DNA of 64,000 nucleotides from Vibrio parahaemolyticus (GTDB taxonomy: Bacteria; Pseudomonadota; Gammaproteobacteria; Enterobacterales; Vibrionaceae): the NCBI RefSeq assembly GCF_900460535.1, contig NZ_UHIL01000001.1, positions 558,001 to 622,000 on the forward strand, in the 5' to 3' direction. Position 1 is the first letter of the stretch; the number at the start of each line of letters is the position of its first letter. Shown here piece by piece: positions 10,328 to 20,985 of the stretch. Both the position numbers and the translations under genes were made by a program. Under the pieces are notes generated by a model. It was not told the origin of the DNA. It made no database searches and was given only the letters and a program-made list of their open reading frames with translations.

Positions 10328-10924
10328 GTTTGTTTGCTCGGATTGTTTGTGGCAAACACATAATAACTATTAACTACCTATTATTACGTTCCTTCCAACA
10401 TTCCTACATGGTACTTGATGCAGCTTTTCGATTTCGAAGGGCTGCATTTTTATTCCCTCTCGTTCATTTCTATTCATTGTTTAATTGCAGATTATTTGAC
10501 TGATACGCGCAAATTTACGGCAAAGACATAGGCTGTGTTTTTTGGTCTGTTAGTTATTAATAGGTGGGGTAAATATGTTTCGATGTTTGTTCTTAGTCTT
10601 ATCAATTTGCTAAATACATACTCAAAGAGTGTGGTTTTAGTTGTTTTATAGTTTTTTATATTTTTCTCAATTGATTGATTTTAAAAGATTAAATACCTAA
10701 GTGGCTAAAATTTAGTGATTAAATATCAATCTAGTTGCTAAACCCCAATCGATTAGTTGATAGTACGCTTCGAGCCGGAAGTATCCGGACGATAAATATA
10801 ATAAAAATTAGGTTTCTATTCGTAAAAATGATTCGAATCCAGCCGCCGTCTTTTGTGCGAGATGGGATTCTATTCGTTATGAATTCATTGAAACAATTTG
10901 ACGATTACAAAAGAGGCGCACTCA
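10328..10924. promoter_or_regulatory. Long AT-rich regulatory region upstream of leuO
   Basis: About 600 bases, strongly AT-rich (especially 10590-10740), without a supportable gene. In other gammaproteobacteria the leuO upstream DNA is an H-NS/LeuO silencing and relief region, and the composition here fits. A short perfect inverted repeat CCGGA-AGTA-TCCGG lies at 10775-10788, about 137 nt before the start. ATG-initiated frames in this stretch lack ribosome sites and family resemblance. Confidence 0.55.
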
Positions 10925-11884
10925 ATGTTAGAGAAGAAAGATGCGATGAGCGCAATTGCTAGCTACCGTATGGAAAGCACTTTGCGTGGTGTAGATTTGA
11001 ACCTACTGACTGTATTTGATGCTGTGATGCAAGAGCAAAATATCACTCGTGCAGCACACAACTTAGGCATGTCTCAACCGGCAGTAAGTAATGCCGTGGC
11101 ACGTCTAAAAGTGATGTTTAACGATGAACTGTTCATGCGTCAGGGCCGTGGTATTCAACCAACTCAACGTGCGCGTCAACTGTTTGGCCCTATCCGCCAA
11201 GCATTGCAACTGATCCGTAACGAATTGCCAAGCTCGGTATTCCAACCAGAGTCGTCAACTCGTCTATTCAAGCTGGCGATTTGCAGCCCATGTGACATGC
11301 GCTTTGCGCCAAAAATCATGGCGAAGATTAATCAACAAGCGCCAAACGTTCAGCTACATCTAGACGCGGAATTTGACCGTCTTCTTTCTGAGCGCATGCG
11401 TTACCAAGAAATCGACTTCGTGATCGATTACGCTCGTTTTGATGAGCAAGGTTTCTCAAGCACAGAAATCTTCAAAGATGAATTGGTGGTTATCGCTTCG
11501 AAAACGCACCCACGTATTCAAGGTGGCGTAAGCGCCGAGCAGCTAATTAACGAAAAGCACGCGAAACTGTCTAAAGTTCACGGTCAACGTAGCTTCTCTG
11601 AGCAGGCGTACCGCGAGCTTGACTGCCAAGCTGCGTACGAAGGTTCAAGCCTAAGCAACTTGCTTTACGTTGTTAGCCAATCTGAGTTAGTGACTATCGC
11701 ACCACGCTGGATGGCGGAAAATGCGGTGAACAGTGACCAACTGCAGATTCTAGACTTCCCATTTGCGAACAAAGAAATCAGCGGCTTCCTTAGCTGGCAT
11801 GAATCAAGTGAAAAAGACAAAGGCCACATTTGGCTACGTGACCAGCTAATGGTGACGTGTGGTGAAGTGGTTGCATCAAAATAA
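10925..11884 (+). CDS. leuO: LeuO, LysR-type global regulator
   Basis: A 319-aa LysR-type regulator. The N-terminal winged helix-turn-helix is clear (LRGVDLNLLTVFDAVMQEQN, then ITRAAHNLGMSQPAVSNAVARLK, about 22-65), followed by a substrate-binding-like effector domain. The wing-and-linker sequence and the location between leuABCD and ilvIH identify it as LeuO. In V. parahaemolyticus the orthologue is also called CalR and affects type III secretion and swarming; in V. cholerae LeuO links ToxR signals to virulence and stress genes. I chose ATG 10925 (MLEKKDAMSA) with AGAGG 8 nt upstream; ATG 10946 is a possible alternative. A terminator at 11951 follows. Confidence 0.95.
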   Translation: MLEKKDAMSAIASYRMESTLRGVDLNLLTVFDAVMQEQNITRAAHNLGMSQPAVSNAVARLKVMFNDELFMRQGRGIQPTQRARQLFGPIRQALQLIRNELPSSVFQPESSTRLFKLAICSPCDMRFAPKIMAKINQQAPNVQLHLDAEFDRLLSERMRYQEIDFVIDYARFDEQGFSSTEIFKDELVVIASKTHPRIQGGVSAEQLINEKHAKLSKVHGQRSFSEQAYRELDCQAAYEGSSLSNLLYVVSQSELVTIAPRWMAENAVNSDQLQILDFPFANKEISGFLSWHESSEKDKGHIWLRDQLMVTCGEVVASK

Positions 11885-11950
11885 GTTTATTATTTGGTCT
11901 GATGAACTGGTCAGACTGGATTTGTAATCATCAATTTTTACAATTGTTTG

Positions 11951-11985
11951 GCCCCGAGAGACGCTTGTCTTTCGGGGCTTTTTAT
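11951..11985 (+). terminator. Terminator after leuO
   Basis: GCCCCGA / TCGGGGC stem, extended by GAC/GTC pairs, then T5. Confidence 0.9.
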
Positions 11986-12096
11986 TTAGGTTAATTAATA
12001 AGCGAAACAGCAAGTTATTTTGCCTAAACCTCCATCAACTTCAATTGGGCCTTGAGTTCATTAGTGATAGTTATCTCTTATTAGTGATAAGTTTGA

Positions 12097-12113
12097 TACT
12101 GGTCAGTTGCGTT
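12097..12113 (+). promoter_or_regulatory. Candidate FadR operator upstream of acyl-CoA synthetase
   Basis: TACTGGTCAGTTGCGTT resembles the FadR consensus (AnCTGGTCyGAynTGTT) and lies 70-86 nt before the synthetase start. A better-matching copy, AACTGGTCAGACTGGAT, is at 11905-11921, downstream of leuO. The two share the 9-mer ACTGGTCAG. The call rests on consensus matching by eye only. Confidence 0.35.
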
Positions 12114-12182
12114 TTAGCATTGCGTGAGTACACTTGTTCGCTCAAATAGCTTACGCCTGTAAGCCAAAAGGTAAGTAAAAGA

Positions 12183-13991
12183 ATGGCCAAGTTAGATTTT
12201 CATATCGTTAAACGTATTCGTGAACAAATTGCGAACGGTGGTACCCGCGTTGCACTGAAACATAAAGTAGCAGGAGCATGGCAAGGTATTACTTGGGAGC
12301 AGTTTGGTCAGCAAGTTGATACTTTATCGCTTGCACTTTTGGCTCAGGGTTTAGGAGTCCAAGATAAGATCGGCATTTTCTCAAACAACATGCCGCAATG
12401 GACGATTGCTGATTTCGCCGCATTGCAACTGCGTGGCGTGACGGTGCCTATCTACCCAACCAATACTGCCGCTCAGTCGGCATACATCATCGACAACGCA
12501 GACGTAAAAGTTCTGTTTGTTGGCGAACAGCCTCAGTTTGATGCTGCTGTGAGCATTTTTGAACAATGTGAGCAGTTAGAGCTGATTGTTGCGATGTCGG
12601 ACGATATTGAGCTTGGCGATCATGACTTTGCTATCTCTTGGAAAGACTTTGTCGCAAAAGGCGATACAAGCCATCAAGCTGAACTTGATGAGCGTTTGGA
12701 ACAAGCGAAAGTCGATGATTTGCTTACGCTGATCTACACCTCAGGTACAACGGGTCAACCTAAGGGCGTGATGTTGGATTATGGCAACATCGCAGCGCAG
12801 CTAGAAGGTCACGACCAACGCTTGAGCTTATCTCAAGATGATGTTTCTTTGTGTTTCCTTCCGCTTTCACACGTATTTGAACGCGCTTGGACATTCTACG
12901 TATTATACAAAGGTGCGACGAACTGTTACTTGCAAGACACTATGCAGGTGCGCGATGCATTAAGTGAAGTGCGTCCAACCGTGATGTGTGCAGTTCCTCG
13001 TTTCTACGAAAAGATTTTCTCAGCGATTCACGAGAAAGTGTCTCGAGCACCGATTCATCGCAAGATCATGTTTACTTGGGCGGTGAACATGGGCGCGAAA
13101 ATGGCACTTTGCCATCAAGAAAAACGCAAACCTTCGATGATGCTGCGCAAAGCACACGCATTAGCTGACAAGCTGGTGCTCAGTAAACTGCGTGCACTGC
13201 TCGGTGGTCGTATCAACTTCATGCCATGTGGTGGCGCGAAGTTGGATGAAACTATTGGTCGCTTCTTCCATGCGATTGGCATCAACGTGAAGTTGGGCTA
13301 CGGCATGACAGAAACCACCGCGACGATTTCGTGCTGGGATGACAAGTGCTTTGATCCGGATTCTATCGGTATGTCGATGCCTGGCGCGCAAGTGAAGATT
13401 GGCGAAAACAACGAGATTCTAGTTCGTGGCCCGATGGTGATGCGCGGTTACTACAAAATGCCAGAAGAGACCGAAAAGACGTTTGATGAGCACGGTTTCT
13501 TAAAGACCGGTGATGCTGGCCATATTGATGAAAATGGCAACCTGTTCATCACCGATCGCATTAAAGAACTGATGAAAACCTCTGGTGGTAAATACATTGC
13601 ACCGCAAATGATTGAAGGTGCGATTGGTAAAGACCACTTCATTGAGCAGATTGCGGTGATTGCCGATACACGCAAGTTTGTTTCTGCGCTGATTGTGCCG
13701 TGTTTTGACTCTCTTGAAGAATATGCGAAAGAACTGAACATTGCATACCATGACCGAGTTGAGCTTATCAAACACCACCAAGTGGTCGAAATGCTTGAGA
13801 AGCGAGTGAATGAACTGCAAAAAGAACTGGCGAAATTTGAGCAAGTTAAGAAGTTCAAACTGCTACCAAGAGCTTTCTCGATGGACGATGGAGAGTTAAC
13901 GCCAACGCAAAAACTGCGTCGTAAAGTGATTAACGATAAATACCAAGACGAAATCGAAGAAATGTACAACGAAAAGTCAGATAAAAAGTAA
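12183..13991 (+). CDS. Long-chain fatty acid-CoA ligase (AMP-forming)
   Basis: A 602-aa member of the ANL adenylate-forming superfamily, of the long bacterial FAA1-like type distinct from canonical FadD. The AMP-binding P-loop [18 protein letters not shown] (about 182-199), the A5-type motif [12 protein letters not shown], and the hinge [33 protein letters not shown] with its catalytic-region Lys are present. It activates long-chain fatty acids to acyl-CoA via an acyl-adenylate, at the cytoplasmic face of the membrane. It is monocistronic, between leuO and ilvI, with a terminator at 14026. Two FadR-like sites upstream hint at fatty-acid control. Exact chain-length preference is not inferable. 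Confidence 0.88.
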   Translation: MAKLDFHIVKRIREQIANGGTRVALKHKVAGAWQGITWEQFGQQVDTLSLALLAQGLGVQDKIGIFSNNMPQWTIADFAALQLRGVTVPIYPTNTAAQSAYIIDNADVKVLFVGEQPQFDAAVSIFEQCEQLELIVAMSDDIELGDHDFAISWKDFVAKGDTSHQAELDERLEQAKVDDLLTLIYTSGTTGQPKGVMLDYGNIAAQLEGHDQRLSLSQDDVSLCFLPLSHVFERAWTFYVLYKGATNCYLQDTMQVRDALSEVRPTVMCAVPRFYEKIFSAIHEKVSRAPIHRKIMFTWAVNMGAKMALCHQEKRKPSMMLRKAHALADKLVLSKLRALLGGRINFMPCGGAKLDETIGRFFHAIGINVKLGYGMTETTATISCWDDKCFDPDSIGMSMPGAQVKIGENNEILVRGPMVMRGYYKMPEETEKTFDEHGFLKTGDAGHIDENGNLFITDRIKELMKTSGGKYIAPQMIEGAIGKDHFIEQIAVIADTRKFVSALIVPCFDSLEEYAKELNIAYHDRVELIKHHQVVEMLEKRVNELQKELAKFEQVKKFKLLPRAFSMDDGELTPTQKLRRKVINDKYQDEIEEMYNEKSDKK

Positions 13992-14441
13992 CAAGCACTG
14001 ACTTAGATTTCAGATTGATGAAAAGATCCCCAGCCATACCTTTTGGTATCGTTGGGGATTTTTGTATGTGCAGCAGTTCGGCTTGATGATGCAGATAACG
14101 GGTGAATTTCTGATGTTTGGGTAAATCTCTGTGAAATTATGTTCTTTTTTTTGTCGTTATGTTTTTTGATCGTGCTGCTTATTTGCGCTTAGTTGGCTTC
14201 TATTCCTGTTATCGTTCTGCTTTCTAGTGTCTTGTTTAAAAACTAGACATATCTCTCATTAGACCCGTTGCTAATAAACCGTTACATTTGTTGATGAACC
14301 TTGCGGGATGTTATGACGAACGCAAGACATAGCCGAAAACGTGGAAGTATTTCGATTAGGCTACGAATAAGACCTAGACTATGTAAAACCAGACCAAACC
14401 GTTGACCTTGCGGTGTGGAATTCTGGGTAAGGAGAGCAATT
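13992..14441. promoter_or_regulatory. ilvI: ilvIH upstream region
   Basis: 450 bases between the synthetase gene and ilvI, the first 70 holding the synthetase terminator. The rest is AT-rich DNA expected to contain the ilvIH promoter and, by analogy with E. coli, several Lrp sites; I cannot place them individually. A 30-codon frame at 14313-14405 is present but unconvincing as a leader. Confidence 0.45.
14026..14063 (+). terminator. Terminator after acyl-CoA synthetase gene
   Basis: ATCCCCA..ATACC / GGTAT..TTGGGGAT stem with a TTTT loop and a T5 tail. Confidence 0.88.
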
Positions 14442-16166
14442 ATGACAGCAATGTTGTCAGGTGCAGAGATGGTGGTGCAATCTCTGATAGAGGAAAACGT
14501 AGAGCAGATCTTCGGTTATCCGGGTGGTTCCGTTTTGGATATCTATGATGCACTGCACGCAAAAACCGACCAAATTAAACACGTACTAGTAAGACACGAA
14601 CAGGCTGCGACGCACATGGCTGATGGCTATGCTCGCGCAACAGGTAAGCCGGGTGTGGTACTGGTATGTTCAGGGCCTGGCGCAACCAATACCATTACCG
14701 GTATTGCAACGGCGTACATGGACTCCATCCCGATGATCGTGATTTCAGGGAACGTGCCAAACAGCCTGATTGGTAACGACGCTTTCCAAGAATGTGACAT
14801 CGTGGGCGTCTCTCGTCCGGTAGTAAAACACAGCTTTTTGGTGAAAAAGGCGGAAGATATCCCTGAAACGATCAAAAAAGCCTTCTACATTTCAACAACG
14901 GGTCGTCCTGGACCAGTTGTGATTGATTTGCCAAAAGATGTAATGAATCCGCAAATCAAACTGCCTTACCAATATCCAGAAAGCATTTCGATGCGTTCAT
15001 ACAAGCCAACCACTTCGGGTCATAAAGGCCAAATCAAGAAAGCGCTGAAGTCTTTGATTGAAGCGAAAAAACCGGTGCTTTATGTCGGTGGTGGCGCAGT
15101 CATTTCTGGTGCTCACGAACATATTTTAGAACTGGCAGACAAACTTAACCTGCCAGTTGTCAGTACCTTAATGGGCCTAGGTGCATTTCCGGGGACTCAC
15201 AAAAACTCGCTTGGTATGTTGGGGATGCACGGTACCTACGAAGCCAATATGGCGATGCACGAAGCGGATCTAATCTTCGGTATTGGGGTACGTTTTGATG
15301 ACCGCACCACCAATAACCTTGAGAAGTACTGTCCAAATGCGAAAGTGATGCACATTGATATTGATCCGTCGTCGATCTCCAAAAACGTCAAAGTGGATCT
15401 TCCAATCGTAGGCTCTGCTGAAAAAGTACTGACTACTATGCTTGGTCTACTGGCAGAGCAAGATTGTGGCAACGATGAAGCGGCGATCACTAAATGGTGG
15501 GATGATATTCAAGTGTGGCGCGATCGTCAGTGCTTGTCTTACGAAACGTCGTCGGATCGTATCAAGCCACAGCAAGTCATTGAAACACTGCACAAGCTAA
15601 CCAATGGTGACGCGTATGTGGCGTCTGATGTAGGCCAGCACCAAATGTTTGCGGCGTTGTACTACCCATTCAACAAACCTCGCCGTTGGATCAATTCGGG
15701 TGGCTTGGGCACAATGGGCTTCGGTCTTCCTGCTGGTATGGGCGTTAAGTTCGCGATGCCTGAAGAAGAAGTGGTGGTGGTGACGGGTGATGGCAGTATC
15801 CAGATGAACATTCAGGAGTTATCGACGGCCATGCAGTACGATATTCCTGTGAAGATCATCAACCTTAATAACCGATTCCTCGGTATGGTAAAACAGTGGC
15901 AAGACATAATTTATCAAGGTCGCCACTCTAACTCTTACATGAGTTCTGTTCCGGATTTTGCTGCGATTGCAGAAGCTTATGGTCACGTCGGCATTCGTAT
16001 CGAAACGCCAGATCAGCTCGAAGAAGGGCTACAAAAAGCGTTGGATATGAAAGATCGTTTGGTGTTTGTTGATATCAACGTAGACGAAACCGAGCACGTA
16101 TACCCGATGCAAATTAAAGGCGAAGGTATGGACAAGATGTGGCTAAGCAAAACGGAGAGAACTTAA
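14442..16166 (+). CDS. ilvI: IlvI, acetolactate synthase III large subunit
   Basis: The 574-aa thiamine-diphosphate enzyme catalysing the first common step of valine, leucine and isoleucine synthesis. Visible signatures are the N-terminal PYR domain ([22 protein letters not shown], with the catalytic Glu in [20 protein letters not shown]), the FAD/central domain, and the ThDP/Mg motif [15 protein letters not shown]...[17 protein letters not shown] chose ATG 14442, preceded by AAGGAG; a start at 14415 would add nine residues. ilvH follows after one base, so the subunits are translationally coupled. Synteny with leuABCD-leuO matches E. coli, supporting isozyme III (IlvIH). Confidence 0.97.
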   Translation: MTAMLSGAEMVVQSLIEENVEQIFGYPGGSVLDIYDALHAKTDQIKHVLVRHEQAATHMADGYARATGKPGVVLVCSGPGATNTITGIATAYMDSIPMIVISGNVPNSLIGNDAFQECDIVGVSRPVVKHSFLVKKAEDIPETIKKAFYISTTGRPGPVVIDLPKDVMNPQIKLPYQYPESISMRSYKPTTSGHKGQIKKALKSLIEAKKPVLYVGGGAVISGAHEHILELADKLNLPVVSTLMGLGAFPGTHKNSLGMLGMHGTYEANMAMHEADLIFGIGVRFDDRTTNNLEKYCPNAKVMHIDIDPSSISKNVKVDLPIVGSAEKVLTTMLGLLAEQDCGNDEAAITKWWDDIQVWRDRQCLSYETSSDRIKPQQVIETLHKLTNGDAYVASDVGQHQMFAALYYPFNKPRRWINSGGLGTMGFGLPAGMGVKFAMPEEEVVVVTGDGSIQMNIQELSTAMQYDIPVKIINLNNRFLGMVKQWQDIIYQGRHSNSYMSSVPDFAAIAEAYGHVGIRIETPDQLEEGLQKALDMKDRLVFVDINVDETEHVYPMQIKGEGMDKMWLSKTERT

Positions 16167-16167
16167 T

Positions 16168-16662
16168 ATGAGACACATTATTTCATTGCTATTGGAAAAC
16201 CAACCGGGTGCGTTGTCTCGTGTTGTCGGCTTGTTCTCTCAACGTGGTTACAACATTGAATCATTGACCGTATCGCCGACGGATGACGAAACGTTATCGC
16301 GTTTGAACATCACAACCACATCGGATGAAATGCAGCTGGAGCAAATCCAGAAACAGCTACACAAGTTGATTGATGTACTGAAAGTGCAAGAAGTTACTGA
16401 GTTTGAACACATTGAACGTGAACTGATGATGGTGAAAGTGAAAGCCAGTGGTTTTGCTCGAGCGGAAGTGAAACGTACGGCAGATATTTTCCGAGGACAG
16501 ATTGTGGATGTCACCGCTTCTCAGTACACAGTGCAGCTTGCTGGCACCAGTGAAAAGCTCGACGCGTTCATCCAAGCCATCTCCGAAGTCACCGAAGTGG
16601 TCGAAGTAGCACGTAGCGGGGTAGTGGGTATTGCCCGTGGAGAACGAGCGTTAAAGCCTTAA
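16168..16662 (+). CDS. ilvH: IlvH, acetolactate synthase III regulatory subunit
   Basis: A 164-aa small subunit. The N-terminal ACT domain is obvious (MRHIISLLLENQPGALSRVVGLFSQRGYNIESLTVSPTDDE), the site where valine binds between subunits to inhibit the holoenzyme. The C-terminal domain (about 80-160) is the usual ALS_ss_C fold. It starts one base after the ilvI stop, and the shared promoter is upstream of ilvI. A terminator follows 19 nt after the stop. Confidence 0.97.
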   Translation: MRHIISLLLENQPGALSRVVGLFSQRGYNIESLTVSPTDDETLSRLNITTTSDEMQLEQIQKQLHKLIDVLKVQEVTEFEHIERELMMVKVKASGFARAEVKRTADIFRGQIVDVTASQYTVQLAGTSEKLDAFIQAISEVTEVVEVARSGVVGIARGERALKP

Positions 16663-16681
16663 CAAGCCTCATATCTGACCG

Positions 16682-16713
16682 AAAAGCCACTGTATTACAG
16701 TGGCTTTTTGTTT
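16682..16713 (+). terminator. Terminator of ilvIH
   Basis: AAAAGCCACTGTA / TACAGTGGCTTTTT stem-loop, then TGTTT. Confidence 0.9.
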
Positions 16714-16773
16714 AGATGCTGCCAAATAATGATATAATTGTCGTTTTAGTAGGCATCATAGGCTGTAGGACGC

Positions 16774-18654
16774 GTGAAAGTAAAAAAGCTGGTCGGCACA
16801 TTATTGGCGACAGCACTATTCTTTAGTGCCCTCACCGCCACCTACTACTACCAGAAATACCAAGCCCTCTTAGCGAATAATGTTGAAAACACCGCCAAAG
16901 AAGCCTTACACCAACTGGCTTACACTGGGCGCGAATACAACAATATTCAAGATCAGATAGAAACCATCAGCGACCTACTTGGTCACAGTCAAAGCCTTTA
17001 CGATTACTTACGTGAACCCAGTAAAGCCAATCTGACCATCTTAGAGAACATGTGGAGCTCGGTTGCTCGCAACCAAAAACTGTACAAGCAGATCCGTTTT
17101 CTCGATACCTCTGGCACCGAAAAAGTTCGCATTAAGTACGATTTCAAAACCGGCATCGCTGGCCCATCATTGATCCTTCGAGATAAATCTGCGCGAGAGT
17201 ATTTTAAATACGCGCAGAGTTTGGATAACGAGCAAATCTCAGCTTGGGGGATTGAACTTGAAAGGGACAAAGGTGAATTGGTTTATCCGCTAAGTCCGTC
17301 ACTACGCATTTTGATGCCAATTTCAGTGAATGACGTTCGACAGGGTTACTTAGTGTTGAATGTCGATATCGAGTATCTGTCATCCCTTCTCAACTATTCA
17401 CCAGTGCGAGATTTCCACATCGAGTTGGTTAAGCACAACGGCTTTTATATCGCGAGTCCTGACGAGTCGCGCTTGTATGGCGATATTATTCCTGAGCGTT
17501 CTCAGTTTAATTTCTCGAACATGTATCCAGATATATGGCCGCGAGTGGTATCTGAGCAAGCGGGGTACTCTTATAACGGTGAACATTTGATTGCGTTTAG
17601 CTCGATTAAGTTTGTCTCCAACGAACCTTTGCATCTCATCATCGACCTCTCGAATGAGCAGTTGTCAAAAAGAGCGACGCGCGACATCAATGACCTTATT
17701 CAAGAATCCTTGTTTGTATTAAGTCTTGTACTGGTTTTCACTTTGCCAATTACCGCGTTGGCGCTGCATTACCGTCGTCATAGTGTGGAATCGAAGTTAG
17801 CCCGTGCCGCACTCGATGGTATGACCGCCGTCATGATTTCTGACGCATCGCTTCGCATCATCATGGTCAACCAAGAGTTTGAAAACATGATGGGTTATTC
17901 TACCGAACAAGTGAAAGGCTCGAATGCCCACAGCCTGATTTTGCTTCCTGAAGACCTCGAAGAGACGCTAAACATTTGGAATAAGTTAGGGCGCGAGAAT
18001 GTTTGGGAAGGCGAAGTACGCTGCCGTACCCAATTGAATCATGTGTTTACGGCGATCATGCGTATCCAAGCGAACTTAACAAAGTCCGGTAAAATCAGCT
18101 ATTACATCACTTCGCTGGTGGATATTTCTGAACGTAAAGCGTTGGAAGAGCAGCTGCGCAACTTAAGTGAGAAAGACGGTTTGACTGGACTGTGGAACCG
18201 CAGAAAGTTTGAAGAACAATTAACCCACTACGCGAATATTGTAGAACGTTATCCTGATACACCGACGACGTGTTTGGCTTTGTTTGATATTGACCACTTT
18301 AAGCGCATTAACGATGAACGCGGTCACGATGAAGGGGATAAAGTCATTTGTAGCGTCGCAGAAACGTTACTACGTGAAGTGCGCACTACGGATTTTGTTT
18401 CTCGTGTCGGTGGTGAGGAGTTTGCGGTGATCATGCCTCATACCACAGTTAAAGAGGCCGAAGTGGTGCTCAATCGTTTGCGAGTCGCGGTTCAGCTGCG
18501 AAGCAATATGACCGTTACCGTCAGTGCGGGTTATAGTGACCTTACTGCCGATCGAACTCGAAGCTATAAGTGCGCAGATATCGCGCTGTATGAATCCAAA
18601 AGCGCTGGTAGAAACTGCGTTTCTTTGTGTCATAGCATTGATGATATTGCTTAG
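16774..18654 (+). CDS. Membrane sensor diguanylate cyclase (dCache-like, PAS, GGDEF)
   Basis: A 626-aa c-di-GMP synthase. It has a first transmembrane helix (about 8-26), a periplasmic sensor of about 280 residues resembling a double-Cache domain, and a second helix (about 312-333). A PAS domain follows (about 343-460, containing DGMTAVMISDASLRIIMVNQEFENMMGYS), then a C-terminal GGDEF domain. The active site reads GGEEF at 546-550, a functional variant. RTTD at 537-540, five residues before it, is an intact inhibitory I-site, so product feedback is expected. The start is GTG with TAGGA upstream. It stands alone between ilvIH and a GntR regulator; the ligand is unknown. Confidence 0.9.
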   Translation: MKVKKLVGTLLATALFFSALTATYYYQKYQALLANNVENTAKEALHQLAYTGREYNNIQDQIETISDLLGHSQSLYDYLREPSKANLTILENMWSSVARNQKLYKQIRFLDTSGTEKVRIKYDFKTGIAGPSLILRDKSAREYFKYAQSLDNEQISAWGIELERDKGELVYPLSPSLRILMPISVNDVRQGYLVLNVDIEYLSSLLNYSPVRDFHIELVKHNGFYIASPDESRLYGDIIPERSQFNFSNMYPDIWPRVVSEQAGYSYNGEHLIAFSSIKFVSNEPLHLIIDLSNEQLSKRATRDINDLIQESLFVLSLVLVFTLPITALALHYRRHSVESKLARAALDGMTAVMISDASLRIIMVNQEFENMMGYSTEQVKGSNAHSLILLPEDLEETLNIWNKLGRENVWEGEVRCRTQLNHVFTAIMRIQANLTKSGKISYYITSLVDISERKALEEQLRNLSEKDGLTGLWNRRKFEEQLTHYANIVERYPDTPTTCLALFDIDHFKRINDERGHDEGDKVICSVAETLLREVRTTDFVSRVGGEEFAVIMPHTTVKEAEVVLNRLRVAVQLRSNMTVTVSAGYSDLTADRTRSYKCADIALYESKSAGRNCVSLCHSIDDIA

Positions 18655-18689
18655 TTCACATGAGCGAGAGAACCGTTTATACCAAAAAG

Positions 18690-18715
18690 AAAAAATCGGG
18701 ATATACCCGATTTTT
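18690..18715. terminator. Bidirectional terminator between GGDEF and GntR genes
   Basis: AAAAATCGGG / CCCGATTTTT stem with a short ATATA loop; A and T runs on both sides serve the two convergent genes. Confidence 0.9.
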
Positions 18716-18746
18716 CGTTAATAAGCGAGTTGATTTGGCGTGACGT

Positions 18747-19415
18747 TTATAGCGGATTGTCGATGGCGGTTTCGACACATTGCAACGACTTCAACAAATA
18801 ACGATCCAGAAACTGCACCGCATCGTCACTATTTTTAGACAGCGATAACTTCATGATCATCTCTTGTTCATCGATATTGCAGTGACCTTGATTGTTCGTT
18901 CCTAGCACTTGCATAGCAAAGTAATGGTAACGCTTGATCTGGTTTAAAATATCTCGGAAGAAGGTAAACAAATTGTGCGAGTTCGCCCCCTCAAGCAACG
19001 CCTCAAGAAAGTGATAGTGGCGTTCTTCCCATTCTCTCCAGCAAAAGCCTTGGTCGAGATTCACTCGAGATAGTTTGTGGTATGAAGTTAGGACGTCCAG
19101 TTCCCAGTTCTCATCACCTGTCATGATCGCCTTTTTCAATAGAAATGAAGCCGTCATCCGTAGGCTTTCATACAAGTCATTCAACTCATGCTTACACACT
19201 GGTGCAACCCAGCAGCCTTTTTGCGGCGAGAGTTTGACGTATTTGCTCCACGATAGCTGAACCAATGCTTCGCGAATAGGGGAGGCACCTACGTTGTATT
19301 TCTCTTTTAGCTCTGCAACCACAAGTTTTTGACCAGGTTTTAGCTCACCAGTCAGGATATCCTGACAGATCATTTTTGATACTTTGTCGGTAAGAGTGGG
19401 ACTGGACACATACAC
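18747..19415 (-). CDS. GntR-family transcriptional regulator (FCD type)
   Basis: A 222-aa regulator with an N-terminal GntR winged helix-turn-helix (about 8-70: ICQDILTGELKPGQKLVVAELKEKYNVGASPIREALVQLSWSKYVKL), where GASPIREAL is the recognition-helix signature. A mostly helical C-terminal FCD-like effector domain follows (about 80-215, with YESLRMTASFLLKKAI and RHYHFLEALLEG). FCD regulators usually sense organic acids through a metal site, but I cannot assign metal ligands with certainty. It lies between the GGDEF gene and pyruvate kinase, convergent with the former. Target and effector are unknown. Confidence 0.85.
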   Translation of the reverse strand: MYVSSPTLTDKVSKMICQDILTGELKPGQKLVVAELKEKYNVGASPIREALVQLSWSKYVKLSPQKGCWVAPVCKHELNDLYESLRMTASFLLKKAIMTGDENWELDVLTSYHKLSRVNLDQGFCWREWEERHYHFLEALLEGANSHNLFTFFRDILNQIKRYHYFAMQVLGTNNQGHCNIDEQEMIMKLSLSKNSDDAVQFLDRYLLKSLQCVETAIDNPL

Positions 19416-19513
19416 CTCATAGAATTTTTTATCGTGACGACAAAATTAAACAGTACGCAGTTCTGCGTGAGGTGAATGATACAGGTAGCGTATTATTAGA
19501 GCAAGAAAGCCAT

Positions 19514-19543
19514 ATAAAAAAAGAGGGCATAAGCCCTCTTTCT
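19514..19543 (-). terminator. Terminator of pyruvate kinase gene
   Basis: Stem AAGAGGGC / GCCCTCTT, 4-nt loop; on the minus strand a T7 run follows. Confidence 0.88.
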
Positions 19544-19572
19544 CAATAAACTGAAATGTTAAAAATTCAGTC

Positions 19573-20985
19573 TTATAGTACGTGTACAGAAGCTGTGTTC
19601 GTAGTACCTGAAGCGACTAGAGCACCAGAAACCATTACTACGATATCGCCTTTGTTACCTAGACCAGATTCTAGAGCAAGTTCTTTACCTGCTACGTAGA
19701 ATGCGTCAGTGCTTTCGATAGCGTCAACAACAACTGGAGTAACACCCTTAGTTAGAACTAGTTGTGCTGCAGTTTTCTTGTTAGTTGTTAGCGCTAGGAT
19801 GTTTGCAGTTGGGAAGTACTTACGTACTGAACGTGCAGACTTACCGCCTTCAGTTGCAACAACGATCAGTGGAGCAGCCAGTTTTTCAGCTGTGTCTACT
19901 GCGCCTTTACATACTGCTTCAGTGATGCGTAGACGTGGGCTGTCTAGACGAGAACCTAGTTCAGCTTTAAGTACAGAGTCAGTACGTTTAGCGATTTGAG
20001 CCATGATAGTTACCGCTTCAACAGGGTATTTACCTTTTGCTGTTTCGCCAGAAAGCATTACTGCGTCTGTGCCGTCCATTACTGCGTTTGCAACGTCGCC
20101 TGCTTCCGCACGAGTAGGACGTGGGTTGTTGATCATAGAATCAAGCATTTGAGTTGCAGTGATAACCATCTTACGTGCACGGTTACACTTCTCGATCATC
20201 ATTTTCTGAGCGAAGATTACTTCTTCAGCTGGGATTTCAACACCTAGGTCGCCACGAGCAACCATGATGCCGTCAGAAAGTTCTAGGATCTCATCGAAGT
20301 TATCAACACCTTCTTGGTTTTCGATCTTAGAGATGATGTGGATGTTCTCGCCGCCGTTTGCAGCTAGAACTTCACGGATTTCTTGAACGTCAGAAGCTTT
20401 ACGGATGAAAGATGCAGCTACGAAATCAACGCCTTGCTCACAACCGAATTTAAGGTCGTTCTTATCTTTTTCAGATAGAGCTGGTAGGTTTACAGAAACG
20501 CCAGGAAGGTTAACACCTTTGTTTTCGCCTAGAGCACCGTTGTTAAGAACTTTACATTTAACTTCAGTGTCAGTTGTTGCGATAACTTCCATCTCGATTA
20601 GACCGTCGTCTACTAGGATAGTGTTACCAACGTTTAGGTCAGCTGCGAAGCCAGCGTAAGTTACTGCAACTTTGTCTTTGTTACCTACAACTGAAGTGTC
20701 AGTTGTGAAAGTGAATTCTTGACCTGCTACTAGATCAACGTCGTTACCGCCTTCTAGTTTGATAGTGCGGATTTCTGGACCTTTAGTATCTAGAAGGATT
20801 GCTAGTTGTTTGCCAGTAGCTTCCATTACTTTGCGGAAGTTCGCGATACGAGTGCCGTGTTCTTCGTAGTCACCGTGAGAGAAGTTAAGACGCATTACGT
20901 TCATGCCTGCGTTTACTAGTTCAGTTAGCTTCTCTACAGATTCAGTTTTAGGGCCAATCGTACAAACGATTTTGGTCTTTTTCAT
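19573..20985 (-). CDS. pykF: Pyruvate kinase, type I (PykF)
   Basis: A 470-aa pyruvate kinase converting phosphoenolpyruvate and ADP to pyruvate and ATP, the last glycolytic step. The N-terminus [16 protein letters not shown], the substrate motif [24 protein letters not shown], the catalytic Lys/Mg region [41 protein letters not shown], and [12 protein letters not shown] are all present. Length and N-terminus match fructose-1,6-bisphosphate-activated PykF more than PykA. I chose ATG 20985 (GGAGA 10 nt upstream); the frame stays open 26 codons further but those residues are not conserved. A perfect inverted repeat lies about 150 nt upstream. DeoR and glmS are divergent from it, as in V. cholerae. 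Confidence 0.96.
   Translation of the reverse strand: MKKTKIVCTIGPKTESVEKLTELVNAGMNVMRLNFSHGDYEEHGTRIANFRKVMEATGKQLAILLDTKGPEIRTIKLEGGNDVDLVAGQEFTFTTDTSVVGNKDKVAVTYAGFAADLNVGNTILVDDGLIEMEVIATTDTEVKCKVLNNGALGENKGVNLPGVSVNLPALSEKDKNDLKFGCEQGVDFVAASFIRKASDVQEIREVLAANGGENIHIISKIENQEGVDNFDEILELSDGIMVARGDLGVEIPAEEVIFAQKMMIEKCNRARKMVITATQMLDSMINNPRPTRAEAGDVANAVMDGTDAVMLSGETAKGKYPVEAVTIMAQIAKRTDSVLKAELGSRLDSPRLRITEAVCKGAVDTAEKLAAPLIVVATEGGKSARSVRKYFPTANILALTTNKKTAAQLVLTKGVTPVVVDAIESTDAFYVAGKELALESGLGNKGDIVVMVSGALVASGTTNTASVHVL

Noticed and set aside
10735-10962. 75-codon frame overlapping the leuO start
   Set aside because: No ribosome site, low-complexity composition, and it overlaps the better supported leuO frame.
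14313-14405. 30-codon frame (MTNARHSRKRGSISIRLRIR...) upstream of ilvI, considered as a leader peptide
   Set aside because: It has no run of Ile, Val or Leu codons, is packed with rare Arg codons, no terminator follows, and ilvIH is Lrp-regulated in relatives.
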